Positions 43,534-54,468 of a DNA stretch of 64,000 nt are shown piece after piece. The DNA comes from Acholoe squamosa (Eukaryota; Annelida; Polychaeta; Phyllodocida; Polynoidae), in the NCBI GenBank assembly GCA_949317995.1, contig OX439043.1, positions 3,526,501 to 3,590,500 on the forward strand. Direction: 5' to 3'. Each line of letters begins with the position of its first letter. Position 1 is the first letter of the stretch. The position numbers and the translations under genes were made by a program. A model generated the notes under the pieces. The model did not search any database and was not told the DNA's origin. It saw only the letters and a list, made by a program, of their open reading frames with translations.

Positions 43534-43932
43534 CTAACGATGTCTCCCAGGTGATGGTGGTGGTGGTGGTGGTGATGGTGCCCGCGGCGGCACTGTTGCC
43601 GTAACTCCAGTTAAGTTGATGACATCTGTGGGGGCTTCAAGGTCCTTGTAGTAGTCTGCAGGCATTGCAGGATTAAGAAACTCTCGTATGTCAAAATCAG
43701 ACTTGGCATTTTCCCCACTGTTCCATTTACTGTGCAAGTCGTGCATTATGCTTTCCACCTCTGGAGTTTTATCCGGGGTGAGTAGTGAGTAAGATGGTGG
43801 TGTTGCTCCCTTGGTGCGGCAATCGTCCACTGTTATATTATAACAAGGTGCAGAGAGAAGGCCCTCTGTAGAAAAGAGCTGTAGTTTAATGGGTGGTACC
43901 CTTTTTGCTTTCTTTTTCAGTTTGCTCAGCAT
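43534..43932 (-). CDS. Unrecognised Polinton-borne protein, 132 aa
   Basis: ATG-started frame. The N-terminus is basic (MLSKLKKKAKR), the middle is ordered-looking (FSTEGLLSAPCYNITVDDCR, PEVESIMHDLHSKWNSGENA, FDIREFLNPAMPADYYKDL), followed by DVINLTGV and a Pro-rich end (PPPPPPSPGRHR). The DVINLTG/EVIDLTK parallel with the frame just downstream suggests a shared SUMO-interaction-like motif or a small duplication. No known family is recognised. It reads toward the PC4-like gene with a 22-bp gap. Confidence 0.45.
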   Translation of the reverse strand: MLSKLKKKAKRVPPIKLQLFSTEGLLSAPCYNITVDDCRTKGATPPSYSLLTPDKTPEVESIMHDLHSKWNSGENAKSDFDIREFLNPAMPADYYKDLEAPTDVINLTGVTATVPPRAPSPPPPPPSPGRHR

Positions 43933-44234
43933 AACTGTGGAGATGCTGGTGGTGGTGTAGTGAAGCTATGGTAGGTGTGGTTGCAGCAGCAGCAGTAGCG
44001 GTAAAAGCTCTCGTGTGATGGTCAGTGAGCCACTCACCATTCATTATAAACCCTACTTTTTCCCCTCCCTCCAGCAGCAGCCTAATGAGCCTGTATATGC
44101 AACCCTGTTTTGTTTATGTTAGACTGCCCACCAAGTTGCCACCGTGTGCAGTGCGTTGAGCAGCTTTTTTTTCTCCCACCCCTTTTCCCCAGTATGCATT
44201 ACCCCCCTGCCAAACTGACCACCGAGTTACCGCT

Positions 44235-44684
44235 GTGACCATTGATGGTGCAAGTCAGCTGATCATGACTCCTGATTCATTATCTCTGAGCTTATCCACT
44301 TCTCACAAAAGAGAAACGGAGGTTTTTATTTCAGGCATAAGGGTTGGTGTAGAACAAGGTAAGCTGTTTCAACTGTGGCGGTATTGTCCTGAACATTATC
44401 CTTCAGATGCGTTTATTCCTTCCAATTTGAATTTTAGAGAGTGTTTCCTTCAAAACAACACTGCACCTTTGATAAAGAACAGCAAGCACTCCTTTTGTCC
44501 ATCCATACAAAAGTTGATCACAAAAAGTAAACATTGGCAGGTAGCAGAGATTGAGCTTACTCATAATGCTGTAATGCACAATATGAGACATCACACCATA
44601 CCCTGTGCATCCTCAATCTCTTTCACACGCGAAAGGCAGAAAACTTTGTGTCTGAAAAAAGGGTGGAAATTCAGTTTTTATTGA
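44235..44684 (+). CDS. Unrecognised frame, 149 aa (doubtful)
   Basis: The longest plus-strand frame in the Polinton interior. Content such as GVEQGKLFQLWRYCPEHYPS and SKHWQVAEIELTHNAVMHNM is not low-complexity, but no family is recognised. A start codon near 44235 is uncertain. It may be an exon of a larger broken gene or chance. Confidence 0.25.
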   Translation: MTIDGASQLIMTPDSLSLSLSTSHKRETEVFISGIRVGVEQGKLFQLWRYCPEHYPSDAFIPSNLNFRECFLQNNTAPLIKNSKHSFCPSIQKLITKSKHWQVAEIELTHNAVMHNMRHHTIPCASSISFTRERQKTLCLKKGWKFSFY

Positions 44685-45199
44685 TCCCACTTTGGTAGAA
44701 GCATTGATAAAAACAACGCTATTTCCCCCCTTGTCCCAAACAGAATCATTTACGAAAGTGTGTTCAGAACTGAAATTGGCCACTCCTCATTAGGCTGTTG
44801 TCATATAGTGAGGGTGGTAACTCAAATATCCGCCTAAGGTTGCAAAAGTTGTCACAGCTTATCCTGTTAATCATTTTATTCCTTTTTGATGAAAAAAAAG
44901 ACAAAAAAAACTCTTAGGTTTTTTTTTACCTGTTGGTAAAAAGTAAAAACCCACCAATTTAACAAAGAATAAATTTTTTAATTTTTGTTTAAAAAAAAAA
45001 GTTTAACAGCACAGTTTTTTTTCTCAAAAATAGCTCATGGGGTTCTAAATGCTAGGTTTCCACATGCTTCATGGCTTTTTTTTTCATTTTTAAAATGACT
45101 ATTTTCCATGTCACTGTAAAGCAATTTTCTGTAGGTTTAATTTTCATTATTTTTGCTCGTCATTTTTTTTTGAAAAAAGAAAATCTCCTTGTTACCATT

Positions 45200-46013
45200 T
45201 TACATGGCACACAATTAAAAAAATGTTTCCATCAGCATGTAGAAAACTAGTAGTCTACACCCACCCTGTTTGCATGTTGCATTTCACTCACTCATAATAA
45301 CACTCTCTTTACCACACCATTGAAAAATAAACCCCCTGCATTTTGGATATCACCATGTACAAATTAGCAGTTTACATGCTGTTTACATGTTACAACCTGT
45401 TCACGACCATCTGTGCTACATGCTCCAGGAGATCAAAAGACAGCAGCCCACCCAATGGTACCTGTGTTTCAGGATCAAAGCAAGTTATCGGATTTTACCC
45501 CCCTACCTTTAGTCCTACTCAATCATAACATTCTTCCACCACAACCTCTTTGTAATGTTAAGTCCATGGCGCCCGCTGCATATTTTGCCGCTATGTTAAC
45601 TCTATGGCAACCCCTCCATGTATGTCAACTTTATGGTGTCAGCTCTGTACTGCATGCTATGGTTATGGTAAGGTATTAAAAACGTTTTCCACCAGCATGT
45701 TGAATACTAGTAGTTAGTTGGCATTGACACCTTTTCCTCCATGAACAATAAAAAAGGCAGATGTTGGATTTTTTTTTATCTTTACCAAACTACAAGCATA
45801 AAAAAAGTGATGGATTTTACCACCTGCTTGAGGGTCACTTATCATAACATTTTCCCACCACACCATCACACCGTTAAGCCCCCATGTCATCATGTTCAAA
45901 TTAGCAGTATTACACCCTGTTTACATGTTATCTGCTGTCCACACCATCTGTGCTACTTGCTCCAGGATCAAAAGCAGCAGTGCCAGCAGCGACAGCAGCA
46001 GCAGCAGCAGCAG

Positions 46014-46055
<42 letters not shown>

Positions 46056-46890
46056 CAGTAGCAGCATGCACCACCAGCATCACCACCATGCAACATACAG
46101 CAGGCAGCACCACCACCACCACCATTGAGCATGCAGCAGTAGCAGCAGGAAAAGCAACATTCCATTAATACTTGTGCTTAAGGATAAAGCCAAATGTTAT
46201 ATTTTACTTTTTTTCACCCTATACCTCAAGTTTCACTCATCATAACATTCTCTGCCGTTAACACCTGTGCTCCGGGATGAAAAAAAAAGACAGGTGTAAG
46301 ATTTGACCATGAAGGGTGTTTAACTTTTACATTTTCCCGGCTTACTCATCATATTAACATGTTCAAATAATAAACGATTTCATGTATAAACTGAAAAAAA
46401 AAAATCTGACAAGCCACACCTATGCTTCAGGATAAAACCTGATGGTTCATTTATAATAACATTCTCCATGAATGAACCTATCACCATGTTTCAATTAGCC
46501 TTTTACATGGTGTACCCTGCCATGCCACGTGTACCATATGTTTTAGGATCAAAGGAAAATCTTCAGTCCCACTCATCATAACATTCTCCCACCACAACTC
46601 GCCAGCATCAACCACTGGACACTGCTCCGTGCTTGTATAATAATAAACAAATTTTGCTTTCAGGTGTAAGGATAAAAAGAAAAGGTGACAAGGTTTTCCC
46701 CCTCCCGTACACCATAACATTCTTCCACCATAAGGATACAAAAATAAATGACCCTATCAACATGTTCCAATTAGCCTTTGACATGCTGCACCAACCCTCA
46801 TGATAACACTTTCCCCACAACCACCACTGCGACCCCACACACCCATTGCTGGTCACTGGTTCGTGGTTGAATAACAAACAATTTTCTTTT
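45200..46890. repeat. Diverged interspersed repeat block in the Polinton
   Basis: A loose unit (CTCATCATAACATTCTCCCA, CCACAACNNC, then CATGTTCAAATTAGCAGTTT, ACATG, then a purine run AGGATAAAA) recurs at least six times with heavy divergence. It contains a CAG/CAA trinucleotide run at 45979-46063. No gene is credible here; poly-Gln, poly-Ser and poly-Ala frames are products of the CAG run. Confidence 0.5.
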
Positions 46891-46924
46891 GATGTTTTAG
46901 CTAAAATAAAGGAGGAAAAAAATT

Positions 46925-47200
46925 AGATAGGATAGGATAGAATAGGTAGGTGTAAAAGGGGTAGGGAAGGGTAACGGTAGGGTAGGGTGGGTAGGGTAGG
47001 GTAGGGGTAAAGTATGGGGTGGGGGGCACCCCTTAAGTAACAGGGGGGCAAGGGGGCACCACACACACTTGCGCATATGTATAATATATCCCCCCTCTCC
47101 TTTTTCTTCCCTACCCTATATATACCTACCCCTACCTATCTACCTACCTACCTACCTACCTACCTACCTACTCACCTACCTACCTACCTACCTACCAACC
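46925..47200. repeat. GGTAG-rich and CCTA microsatellites
   Basis: A GGTAGGGTAGG-type tract (46925-47010) is followed by a (CCTA)n tract (47115-47197). Confidence 0.85.
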
Positions 47201-47208
47201 ACCCAACA

Positions 47209-47554
47209 ATGGCAAAAGCAAAATATCCCACAGATTTCACACTGTTTAAAAGTCGGTGAAAATGATAGGAGATCATTCATTTTGAAGGAGCTAGGAGTTG
47301 CTTTAGGAATTCAAATGGGCACCCTACACTATCTTACATGTAAAGACAATCCCCCTGAGCATTATGGAAGGCTCATGCAGCTTTATTTGACTGATGTGGA
47401 ACTAACCACTTTGCCCACACCTATCTCAAAACTACTTGATGCTCGTAAACCTTTTGAAGTTTTAGTGGACATCCTATGTGGAATTGACTTAAAAAAAGGC
47501 AAGCTGTCATGCAGAGGAATCATTGAAAAGCGGTGGAAAAAAGAACATGTATGA
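47209..47554 (+). pseudogene. Frame-broken small Polinton gene, helical protein
   Basis: An ATG in good context at 47209 opens MAKAKYPTDFTLFK but meets a stop after 16 codons. The adjacent frame takes over at the same place and continues for about 100 codons (SFILKELGVALGIQMGTL, GRLMQLYLTDVELTTLPT, KPFEVLVDILCGIDLKK) to a stop at 47552-47554. A one-base indel is the simplest explanation. The spaced Leu pattern (KELGVALGI ... LMQLYL ... LVDILCGI) recalls a death-fold helix bundle, but this is a weak resemblance. Confidence 0.4.
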
Positions 47555-48169
47555 AAAAAGAATGGAGGATATTGTAGTCAATTTGCTGCTGTTGCTGCTG
47601 CTGGCCACCGCCGCTGATTAAAAGAGGAGGTCAATTTACATCCATTTGTTTAATAACTGCAGCGCAGGATGAACATGAAGAATGAGAATGAGGACATTGA
47701 ACATGACAGAGGAGCACCGCCTGCTCATTGGATACTGTCTTCAAACACCAACACCTACAATGGAAACACACTGATCACCAAGTGCAAGTGCACAGAGAGA
47801 GAGAGAGAGTAGTGAACTTTTAGTGTGATTTAGGAGGACGTGAGAGAAAGGAAAGAGAGAGACAAACTTTTTGCTGATCCCAAGACCAGATCAAGTGTGA
47901 CGTCAGGCTCATGTGTCACAAAGCAATTATATGTCAGAATCAATTTGCTGCTGCATGAGGACCGTAACAGATGGGGTAAAGACCTCTTCGATATCTGTTA
48001 GGGTGAAGCGTACTTATATACCCGTTGCCTATGTAGAACCCACAAATAAGGTGTGCGCTAAAGTGGAAAAATAGAATCTATCTGGTCTATTGCTACAAGT
48101 CTTCAACGAGCTGTGATTTTCATTTTTTGAAATAAAATAGGGACTATAAGCCGCTTTTTTCCCCTGTAA
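47555..48169. other. Non-coding Polinton segment
   Basis: No gene. AAAAGAGGAGGTCAATT at 47622 recurs at 48889, and ATCAATTTGCTGCTG-like pieces occur at 47577 and 47940, so the segment contains fragments duplicated within the element. Confidence 0.4.
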
Positions 48170-48345
48170 ACAAAGTGATGCTATGTGCTTAGGTGGTTGG
48201 TGTTTCTAAAAAGCGCAAAGTAGCAGCCCCTATTGAAAACCAGACCAACTAATGCTGTTTACACACACAGGTGGTCCACCACCACTTGCTAACTTGCTAC
48301 ACCACCGATTTTCCAGTGCAAAATCTCTCCAATTCTATAGCATTC
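48170..48345 (+). repeat. Diverged internal copy of the inner TIR end
   Basis: Shares GATGCTATGTGCTTAGG, GGTTGGTGTTTCTAAAA, CTAATGCTGTTTACACACAC and GGTGGTCCACC blocks with 48971-49090, where the right TIR begins. It is a subterminal duplication, interrupted at 48351 by the TTAA element. Confidence 0.6.
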
Positions 48346-48354
48346 TTGCTTTAA

Positions 48355-48882
48355 AGACAAACGCTACCCGGTACACAGAAGCCACCTGGTGGCAGAAATT
48401 AGAACTCAATTTATACAATTTTAATGATTTTTCTCAATCTAAGTGGATCACTTTACCTCTACATATTTCTGATCACTATATACAAGTTTAAGATGTTTAT
48501 ATGTCGTTTGAATTCCCATAGGACCCTATAGTTAAGGGAAAATTAATATTTTTCAAAAATTCACATTTTAATTTCAATGGTTACCCCCCATTTTTCTTCT
48601 TTTAAAATCATCCTAAAGATTTCCTTTATATATTCAGAGAGTCTTGTAGATGAATCAATAGAAGATCATTCACTATGATGCAAAATATGATAAAATAATA
48701 TTCCCATTCTTTCTATAGTTGAGGCATTTTCAATTGAATGGTCATAAAATGAAAATAAGCATGATGACATAGGGATTTTTTTTTGCATTTTCCTAATCTT
48801 TATACATCAAAGTAATACTACACAGAGTTATTTGTGTTTATCATTAGAAGAGCTAGCATTGGTCAGCCGGTAGCGTTTGTCT
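48355..48882. mobile_element. TTAA-flanked MITE inside the Polinton
   Basis: A 528-bp element with inverted ends AGACAAACGCTACCCGG and CCGGTAGCGTTTGTCT, flanked on both sides by TTAA (48351-48354 and 48883-48886). It has no coding capacity. Different ends from the foldback family show it is a separate TTAA-targeting lineage (piggyBac- or Kolobok-type, inferred). Confidence 0.7.
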
Positions 48883-49001
48883 TTAAAAAAAAGAGGAGGT
48901 CAATTGTCACCCAATGCTGCACGACTGCAGTCAGCCACCCCCTCCCCTCCCGCAATAACCGAAAAAAGTGATGCTATGTGCTTAGGCGGTTGGCGTCTCT
49001 A

Positions 49002-49735
49002 AAAGAGCAAATGTGGCCACCTGGTGCAAAGCAGGCTCACTAATGTTGTTTATGCACAGGCGGTTCACCACTCACTAAGTCGGTACACCGCCAATGTTCC
49101 AATGCACAAAAACATTGTTGAAAAACCTCGCAAGTTTTTTTATTTCACTACATCTACTACTCCATGTAATAACGTTGGTTTACATTACTCCCCGGTGAAG
49201 GCGACACTAGTTTTTTTCTTTACCACAAGGGGGCTCCACTAAACGCAACTATAAACAGTTCCAATAATATTTACTAGGTGTCAGGCGTGAGGGCGCCATT
49301 AGTTTTTTGGTTTTTTTTAACCATAAGGGGGCTCCACTAAACACAACTATAAGCAGTTCAAATAATATCCACTAGGTGTCAGGCGTGAGGGTGCCACTAG
49401 TTTTTTTCAACCACAAGGGATCTCCACTAAACCCAGCTATAAGCAGTTCCAATAATATCCACTAGGTGTCAGGGGATTACGTCATGGCATTAGTTTATTT
49501 CTTTGCTAAGGTCCACATGACGTTGCCATGACAACAACACATTTTGTTCCTTTTTTGCTGTTGCCATGGCAACCACCTCTCAGCCAATCAGAGCTCGAGA
49601 AACTAGGTCATGACCTCACTTCAGGTCAAATGCTGCCTTCTGATTGGTCGAGAGGTTGAGGTCAAAAGGTTACTTCCGGTTCATAAGTAGGTCAGTAGCT
49701 GTTTCTATGCACTGAGTTTGCACCTATATACTACT
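49002..49735 (-). repeat. Right terminal inverted repeat of the Polinton
   Basis: 734 bp inverse to 36284-36916. It contains three copies of the roughly 90-bp unit (CTCCACTAAACNCAACTATA, AGCAGTTCNAATAATATCCA, CTAGGTGTCAGG) against two on the left, so the array has changed length since insertion or the two ends were never homogenised. Confidence 0.9.
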
Positions 49736-49741
49736 CATGCC

Positions 49742-51832
49742 CCCAAGGGGCATTTTGGAAATCTAGAGGGAATTAAGCCTTACTTAGAGCTGTAGATAAC
49801 TCAGTCAGGAGAGCCCTCATAATCCAGTAGAATGCACTATTTACCCTTAAGATTTCAAATTTTCCTTTGGGGGAGGGGGGGAAATGCCATCAGACCTACA
49901 ATCACTACAGTGCACCTGTAGCATCACAGTGTTTCACTTGTGCCCCCCTCCCCTTGATCTGCAGGGTCCAAATCACCCCCCACCCCTTTCTGAAAATCCT
50001 GGATCCGCCCCTGTCTACTGATGCAGGAGCCTCGGCAATCCAATTCCTATCTGCCCCCAGCCATGTTCTGAAGAAAAAAATCTTCTAGTTATCCTTACAA
50101 ATATGGTGGGGACCTTATGTTGAAAAGCGCATTTACTGAAAAGACATTGCAGTTTATAATCTCCACAAGTTATACAAAAATCTGTTAACTATTGGATATC
50201 AATGTGGGAATTTATCTTACTAGTGCCATCTGATCCCACACGTGTATAAGGTTGAATGGTATGTACCTTAAATAGGCGCCCAGGAAGCCTATTTACAAAA
50301 CCTGGCTAGTATTCTTCATTTTTACATGAAGTGAGTGAATTTTCAGGCAAGTTTTCTGATTTTAAAAATAGTATGCAATTCTACACACAAAAAAATGTAC
50401 TCACCATACTTGAATACTGGCAAACATTCCATTTGGCAAATCTTCTACAAGGTATATGAAAATAATGGATTTTCCTTCTCTTCAACTTTGTGAATGACCT
50501 CTTAGAATCCTAACATTTTAGTGCATTATTTGGATAGGTCATAATTTTGGTGCTCTGGTAGAACTATGCTAAAATCCATCCACTTTTACTTTACCCCACA
50601 CGCCACCTTGAAGGTTTGTGGTGGGCGGACCCCATGTCATACTCTATATGTGAGGGGTGTGTGGGGTAACATGTTGACACATGTACCTTCACCACTCAGT
50701 CACATCCCGTCACAAGTCAGCCTAACTAAAGACGTTAATTCTCTAATTGTATATGATTGTCTCAGACTTCCCAGCAGCCCTCGGGGCAGGAAGTCAGCGC
50801 CATCTTGGTTGGTGGCCTCTGGGAAATTCACAGGGTATTAACGACGTTTCCTTCACTTCATGGTCTTTACTTTCTTGTGGAGTTTCCCTCCACAGGTTTC
50901 CATCACTTCCTGTGTGACACTTAATAAATAAATCAAATCTAAATAAATCAAATTTACATGTCAGAGCAAGGTTTTACTTGGGTTTATTTAGTGTTTATCT
51001 GTGTTGTTGTCTATGGTTTATCTTGTACCTCGCTGTTCGGAGCTGCACGTGACACTATTCGCCTTATAGGCAGAGGTTCCTGAGCATTGCACCAAACTGA
51101 GTGCTTCTTCACGAGTAAGCCTTGAAGCAGGATTTCACGAGGCTAAGCTGAGTGGAATCCTGCTTCGAGGCTAATGAGTAAAAAATATTCAGTTTGGAGC
51201 AATTTGAGTGGATCTCTGTATTTATTTCATATTATTTGTTTTAAAAGGCCCAAAAATCACTTTTGAATGAGGGATTTAAGGATATTTTTATGACGTGACA
51301 CTGGAGAACGGGGTCGTGGAGAATGAGATTTAGTTTCTGTGAAGAATGGGTGTTTCCATACAAATCTATAGTAAGGCTCTTTTTCAACATGAAATAAATC
51401 CCTTTGTATACTGTAGTGTCACTGTTTAAGTGTCATTAATGCATGAGTGCATCATGCCCCTGCATCAGTGCATGGCTCCCCATGATGCACCAATGATGTG
51501 CTGGCGAGTCACTAACACAAACATATGTCTACCAGTAAATGTTTTTTTTTTTTTTTCTGTAGGACAAAGATGCATCAAAATGAACATGTCTGGGAGTCAG
51601 AGGAATCCTTAGTGTGGATTTTGGTCCAAATACTCTGCATAATAAAAAAAATTATCTTTTCCAAGGCGAGTGCCTGTAAAGACATTTTCTATATTGTCCA
51701 AGAACACATTTCCACCTATCTTCTGCATACATCACCGTGTTATTACTATCCCAGCCGTCAATGTGTCCCGGTGGATGTAGACTGTATAAAGTACAGGTGT
51801 CGGGGACGTACAATGATGGTCACACACAGGTG
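49742..51832. other. Intergenic right of the Polinton
   Basis: 49747-49870 is the older palindromic repeat into which the Polinton inserted. GGATCCGCCCCTG at 50000 is a lone right end of the CAGGGGCGGATCC MITE type. A foldback-family piece sits at 51435-51512 (GAGTGCATCATGCCCC, GATGCACCAATGATGTGCTG). A small palindrome around 51115-51170 (GCCTTGAAGCAGGATTTCAC and inverse) was also noticed. No gene. Confidence 0.4.
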
Positions 51833-52207
51833 TTAACCCTTTAAGGACCGCTGATCCAGGAGTGCATCGTGCCCATTAGTCGGCATGATGCACCAATGAA
51901 GGTAGCCCTGATCCAGGAGTGCATCGTGACCATTAGTCGGCATGATGCACCAATGAAGGTAGCCCTGATCCAGGAGTGCATCGTGCCCATTAGTCGGCAT
52001 GATGCACCAATGAAGGTAGCCCTGATCCAGGAGTGCATCGTGACCATTAGTCGGCATGATGCACCAATGAAGGTAGCCCTGGTGTGTAAGTCGCCATGGC
52101 AACATCTGTGCATCATGCCGAACCTACGGGGTTGATACTCTCCTGTAGAATAGGGGTGCTGCTCCAGCATGGCCCCAAATCATACAACTGCTCTCCTTAA
52201 AGGGCTA
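51833..52207. mobile_element. TTAA foldback MITE with expanded 57-bp internal array
   Basis: Left end TTAACCCTTTAAGGACCGCTGA at 51833 (shown as TTAA plus CCCTTTAAGGACCGC); decayed right end near CCTTAAAGGGCTAA (52196-52207). Inside, a 57-bp unit (CTGATCCAGGAGTGCATCGT, then GCCCATTAGTCGGCATGATG, then CACCAATGAAGGTAGCC) is repeated four times at 51851-52080. The array lies exactly over what is one arm in other copies. Confidence 0.7.
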
Positions 52208-52540
52208 ACATCACATGTAGATAAACTGTTATCTTGGCCCCTTAGAGGGTTAATATCTACATGGAGATATTAACTTTATCTCTCTATCTTGGCCCCAAGT
52301 CACACATACATGGCATTAAGTACAATTACACGCCCCTGTCACTCACACCGCTCGTACCGCCACCTGGGGGCACGCCTGTTGGGTGGTATGTGTCATTTGG
52401 CGAACTTCTAATTAAGATAAATCAACTCATATCAATCAATCCGCACAGGGGGATCCAGCAGCACCCTCAGGGCATCATGGCGCATGCGTGGACGCTGTCT
52501 GTGGGTGGCGGCAGGAGACATGGGCGTCTGACGGGCGTCT

Positions 52541-52611
52541 GGGATCGTAATTCTCGCGAGAAAGTATGAGACTGAAAACAAAAATGGCGGAAGTCGTACT
52601 TGGACTTCAGG
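52541..52611 (+). promoter_or_regulatory. Possible CpG-type promoter (TCTCGCGAGA plus ATGGCGG)
   Basis: The 10-bp palindrome TCTCGCGAGA (52552-52561) is a known core-promoter element bound by BANP in vertebrates. It is followed after 19 bp by AAAATGGCGGAAGT, which combines a YY1-like AANATGGCGG and an ETS-like GGAAGT. The ATG at 52584 opens MAEVVLGLQ, followed by a weak donor-like CAG-GTCTCA. The upstream 200 bp are CpG-richer than the surroundings. No downstream exons were identified. Confidence 0.35.
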
Positions 52612-53900
52612 TCTCAGCCATGGAAATACTTTTTCATGCCAGCATTTTCATTATATTTTAATGTAGCATGGCATGAAATAACTAGTGTGCCCCGGAGGTA
52701 TTGAGCAAACAATCCCACATATATTTTAGAGGCAACCTTGATTTATGACATATAAGTGAATAAATTCAGTTCAGACCCAATCCAAACAAGCCCAGAAAAA
52801 AAAGGGCATAGCTGTAATAATCATGTTTTATTTTATATCATATGAATAAGTACCTACTCAGGACCAGTTATGAATATTTACAGAGTTCTACTAAATCAGC
52901 TAACTATTTTATCCGCCCAGAACTCATGTAGTATTCAGTGCGGAGGTCCTCTGTCGGTAAGGATGCACTGAGTGACCCCGGGATTTCCCTACGTGAGATT
53001 TTTATGAGTTAATGCCGAGGCAGGTTGTAAATAAACTGTCTGACTGTCTTGGCATCTCTCACATGCCTTTCCCACGTCCAGCTCTGCTTATATAGTTATG
53101 AACCTGTTCTAAAGTTCTATAGCACTTAATGACAAAAAAGGTTATCATGATGTGCGAATGCTGTATAATAATAGAGGATTTTCAACCATCCAGTTCTTGA
53201 AAGGTTACCCCCCACCCTCCTTCATGCATGGTACCTGGGCCACGGGAGGGGGTGGGCACTTATAAATTGGGAATAAGGTTTATTGGAGCACCGCACAAAT
53301 CCTTCCAGGGTATATTAATCCCCAAGAATTTTAGAACAGTAATAATGCATGATTGGAGCCTTCGGATTGGTAGACTATTGTTCATTTAAGACGACAAAAT
53401 GGCAGCTAAAGTGCATTAAGCTTCCCCAAAATTCCATATGACACTAATATGTCCCCTCTGGTCTTGTTGTACTATCACCCCCTCACTACTAGGGACATAC
53501 GCAGCATGTGGGTATCTCAATATCAGTTTGTGTAAGATATTGTCAATGACAATTAGGATATGGTGAAGTTACCATGGAGATATCCCATATCTACCTGTAA
53601 TATCGCTCACTTTGAGCCTACATTAGTTGTAGCTAATCAAGATATGACACCCTCCCCCCCTCCCCTCCCACACACACGCCCACACCTTCACCCCACATCC
53701 CACTACACGTGTATTTTACTTTATTTTTGTGTGATGTGACTTTGGAGAGACTTGTGTCGCCATGATGAGAGAAGTTGATTTCTAATTGCTAATTAACTAT
53801 ATCTAGGGGTGACAAGGTAAATTAGCCCACTTTTCTCCCTCTGTGTGGAGTGGGGGTGTGACTGGGGGGGGGGGTCTGGGGGTGCACACATTACCACGTA
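52612..53900. other. Intergenic, nothing recognised
   Basis: No supported gene or element. There are short homopolymer C and G runs near 53650 and 53865. Confidence 0.35.
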
Positions 53901-53904
53901 CTAA

Positions 53905-54286
53905 CCCCATAGAGGCCGCATGATACCTCTAGTTCCGGCTCTTGATTGATACTTCTTGGTCGTCATGATGCGCCAATGCACTGCTGGCGCATCAACTCAC
54001 CTGTGATTTACTGGTGCATCATGCCAACCGTCTGGAATTGCGAAAACCTTACACGGTCAGCTTGATGCATGGATGCAGCATGCCCATTGGTCGGCATGAT
54101 GCACCAATGAAGTGGTGGCGAATCTGCTCGCCAGGACTTCATTGGAGCATCATGCTGACTCTCTGGGAGCGCATCAACCTCATAGGGTCGTCATGATACA
54201 GAAATGTAGCTCTGGCGAGTTACTCGCCTGTGCTACATTCATGCATCATGACGACCAATGGGCATGATGCATCATGACGACCAATG
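53905..54286. mobile_element. Foldback-family element, left part, split by a SINE
   Basis: Contains the family arms (GATGCACCAATGAAGTGGTG, CAGGACTTCATTGGAGCATC, GCGAGTTACTCGCC, CATTCATGCATCATGACGAC). Copy 3 of the SINE interrupts it at 54287. Confidence 0.6.
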
Positions 54287-54468
54287 AAGTGAGTGAGTAA
54301 TAGATGTTTAACGCCATTTCGACAGCTAAGGTCATATTCATGGCGAGAACTACATTACACAATTTCACAGAGGAATGTGTCAGTGCCCGCGCATATGTGC
54401 ACCACACATATCCTGAGGGGATAGTAAAGAGGAGATATAGACCCTTTTAAGTGGGCTAGGGAAGCCCG
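54287..54468 (+). mobile_element. Tailless SINE-like retroposon, copy 3, with 11-bp TSD
   Basis: Same element as at 10039-10218, ending GGGCTAGGGAAGCCCG. It is flanked by GACGACCAATG at 54276-54286 and 54469-54479. Its insertion into the foldback element shows the foldback element is older. Confidence 0.8.

Larger units (their letters stand above)
36284..49735. mobile_element. Polinton/Maverick-type element with intact ends
   Basis: A 13,452-bp insertion starting AGTAGTATATAGGTGCAAAC and ending with its inverse (...CACCTATATACTACT). It is flanked by a 6-bp duplication CATGCC (36278-36283 and 49736-49741). AG/CT termini, a 6-bp duplication and inverted repeats of several hundred bp with internal tandem repeats are the established marks of Polintons (Mavericks), virus-like giant transposons. 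About 3.7 kb is a later LINE insertion, so the element itself is about 9.75 kb, short for the family (15-20 kb). I see no protein-primed polymerase B, retroviral-type integrase, FtsK-like ATPase, protease or capsid frame. The frames that remain are described separately. It must have depended on another copy for movement or lost genes afterwards. Confidence 0.85.

Noticed and set aside
45741..46168. Poly-Gln, poly-Ser and poly-Ala proteins
   Set aside because: All derive from one CAG/CAA run read in different frames; no flanking domain or splice structure.
51833..52170. Repetitive 19-residue peptides on both strands
   Set aside because: The 57-bp repeat is a multiple of three, so frames open by chance inside a MITE.
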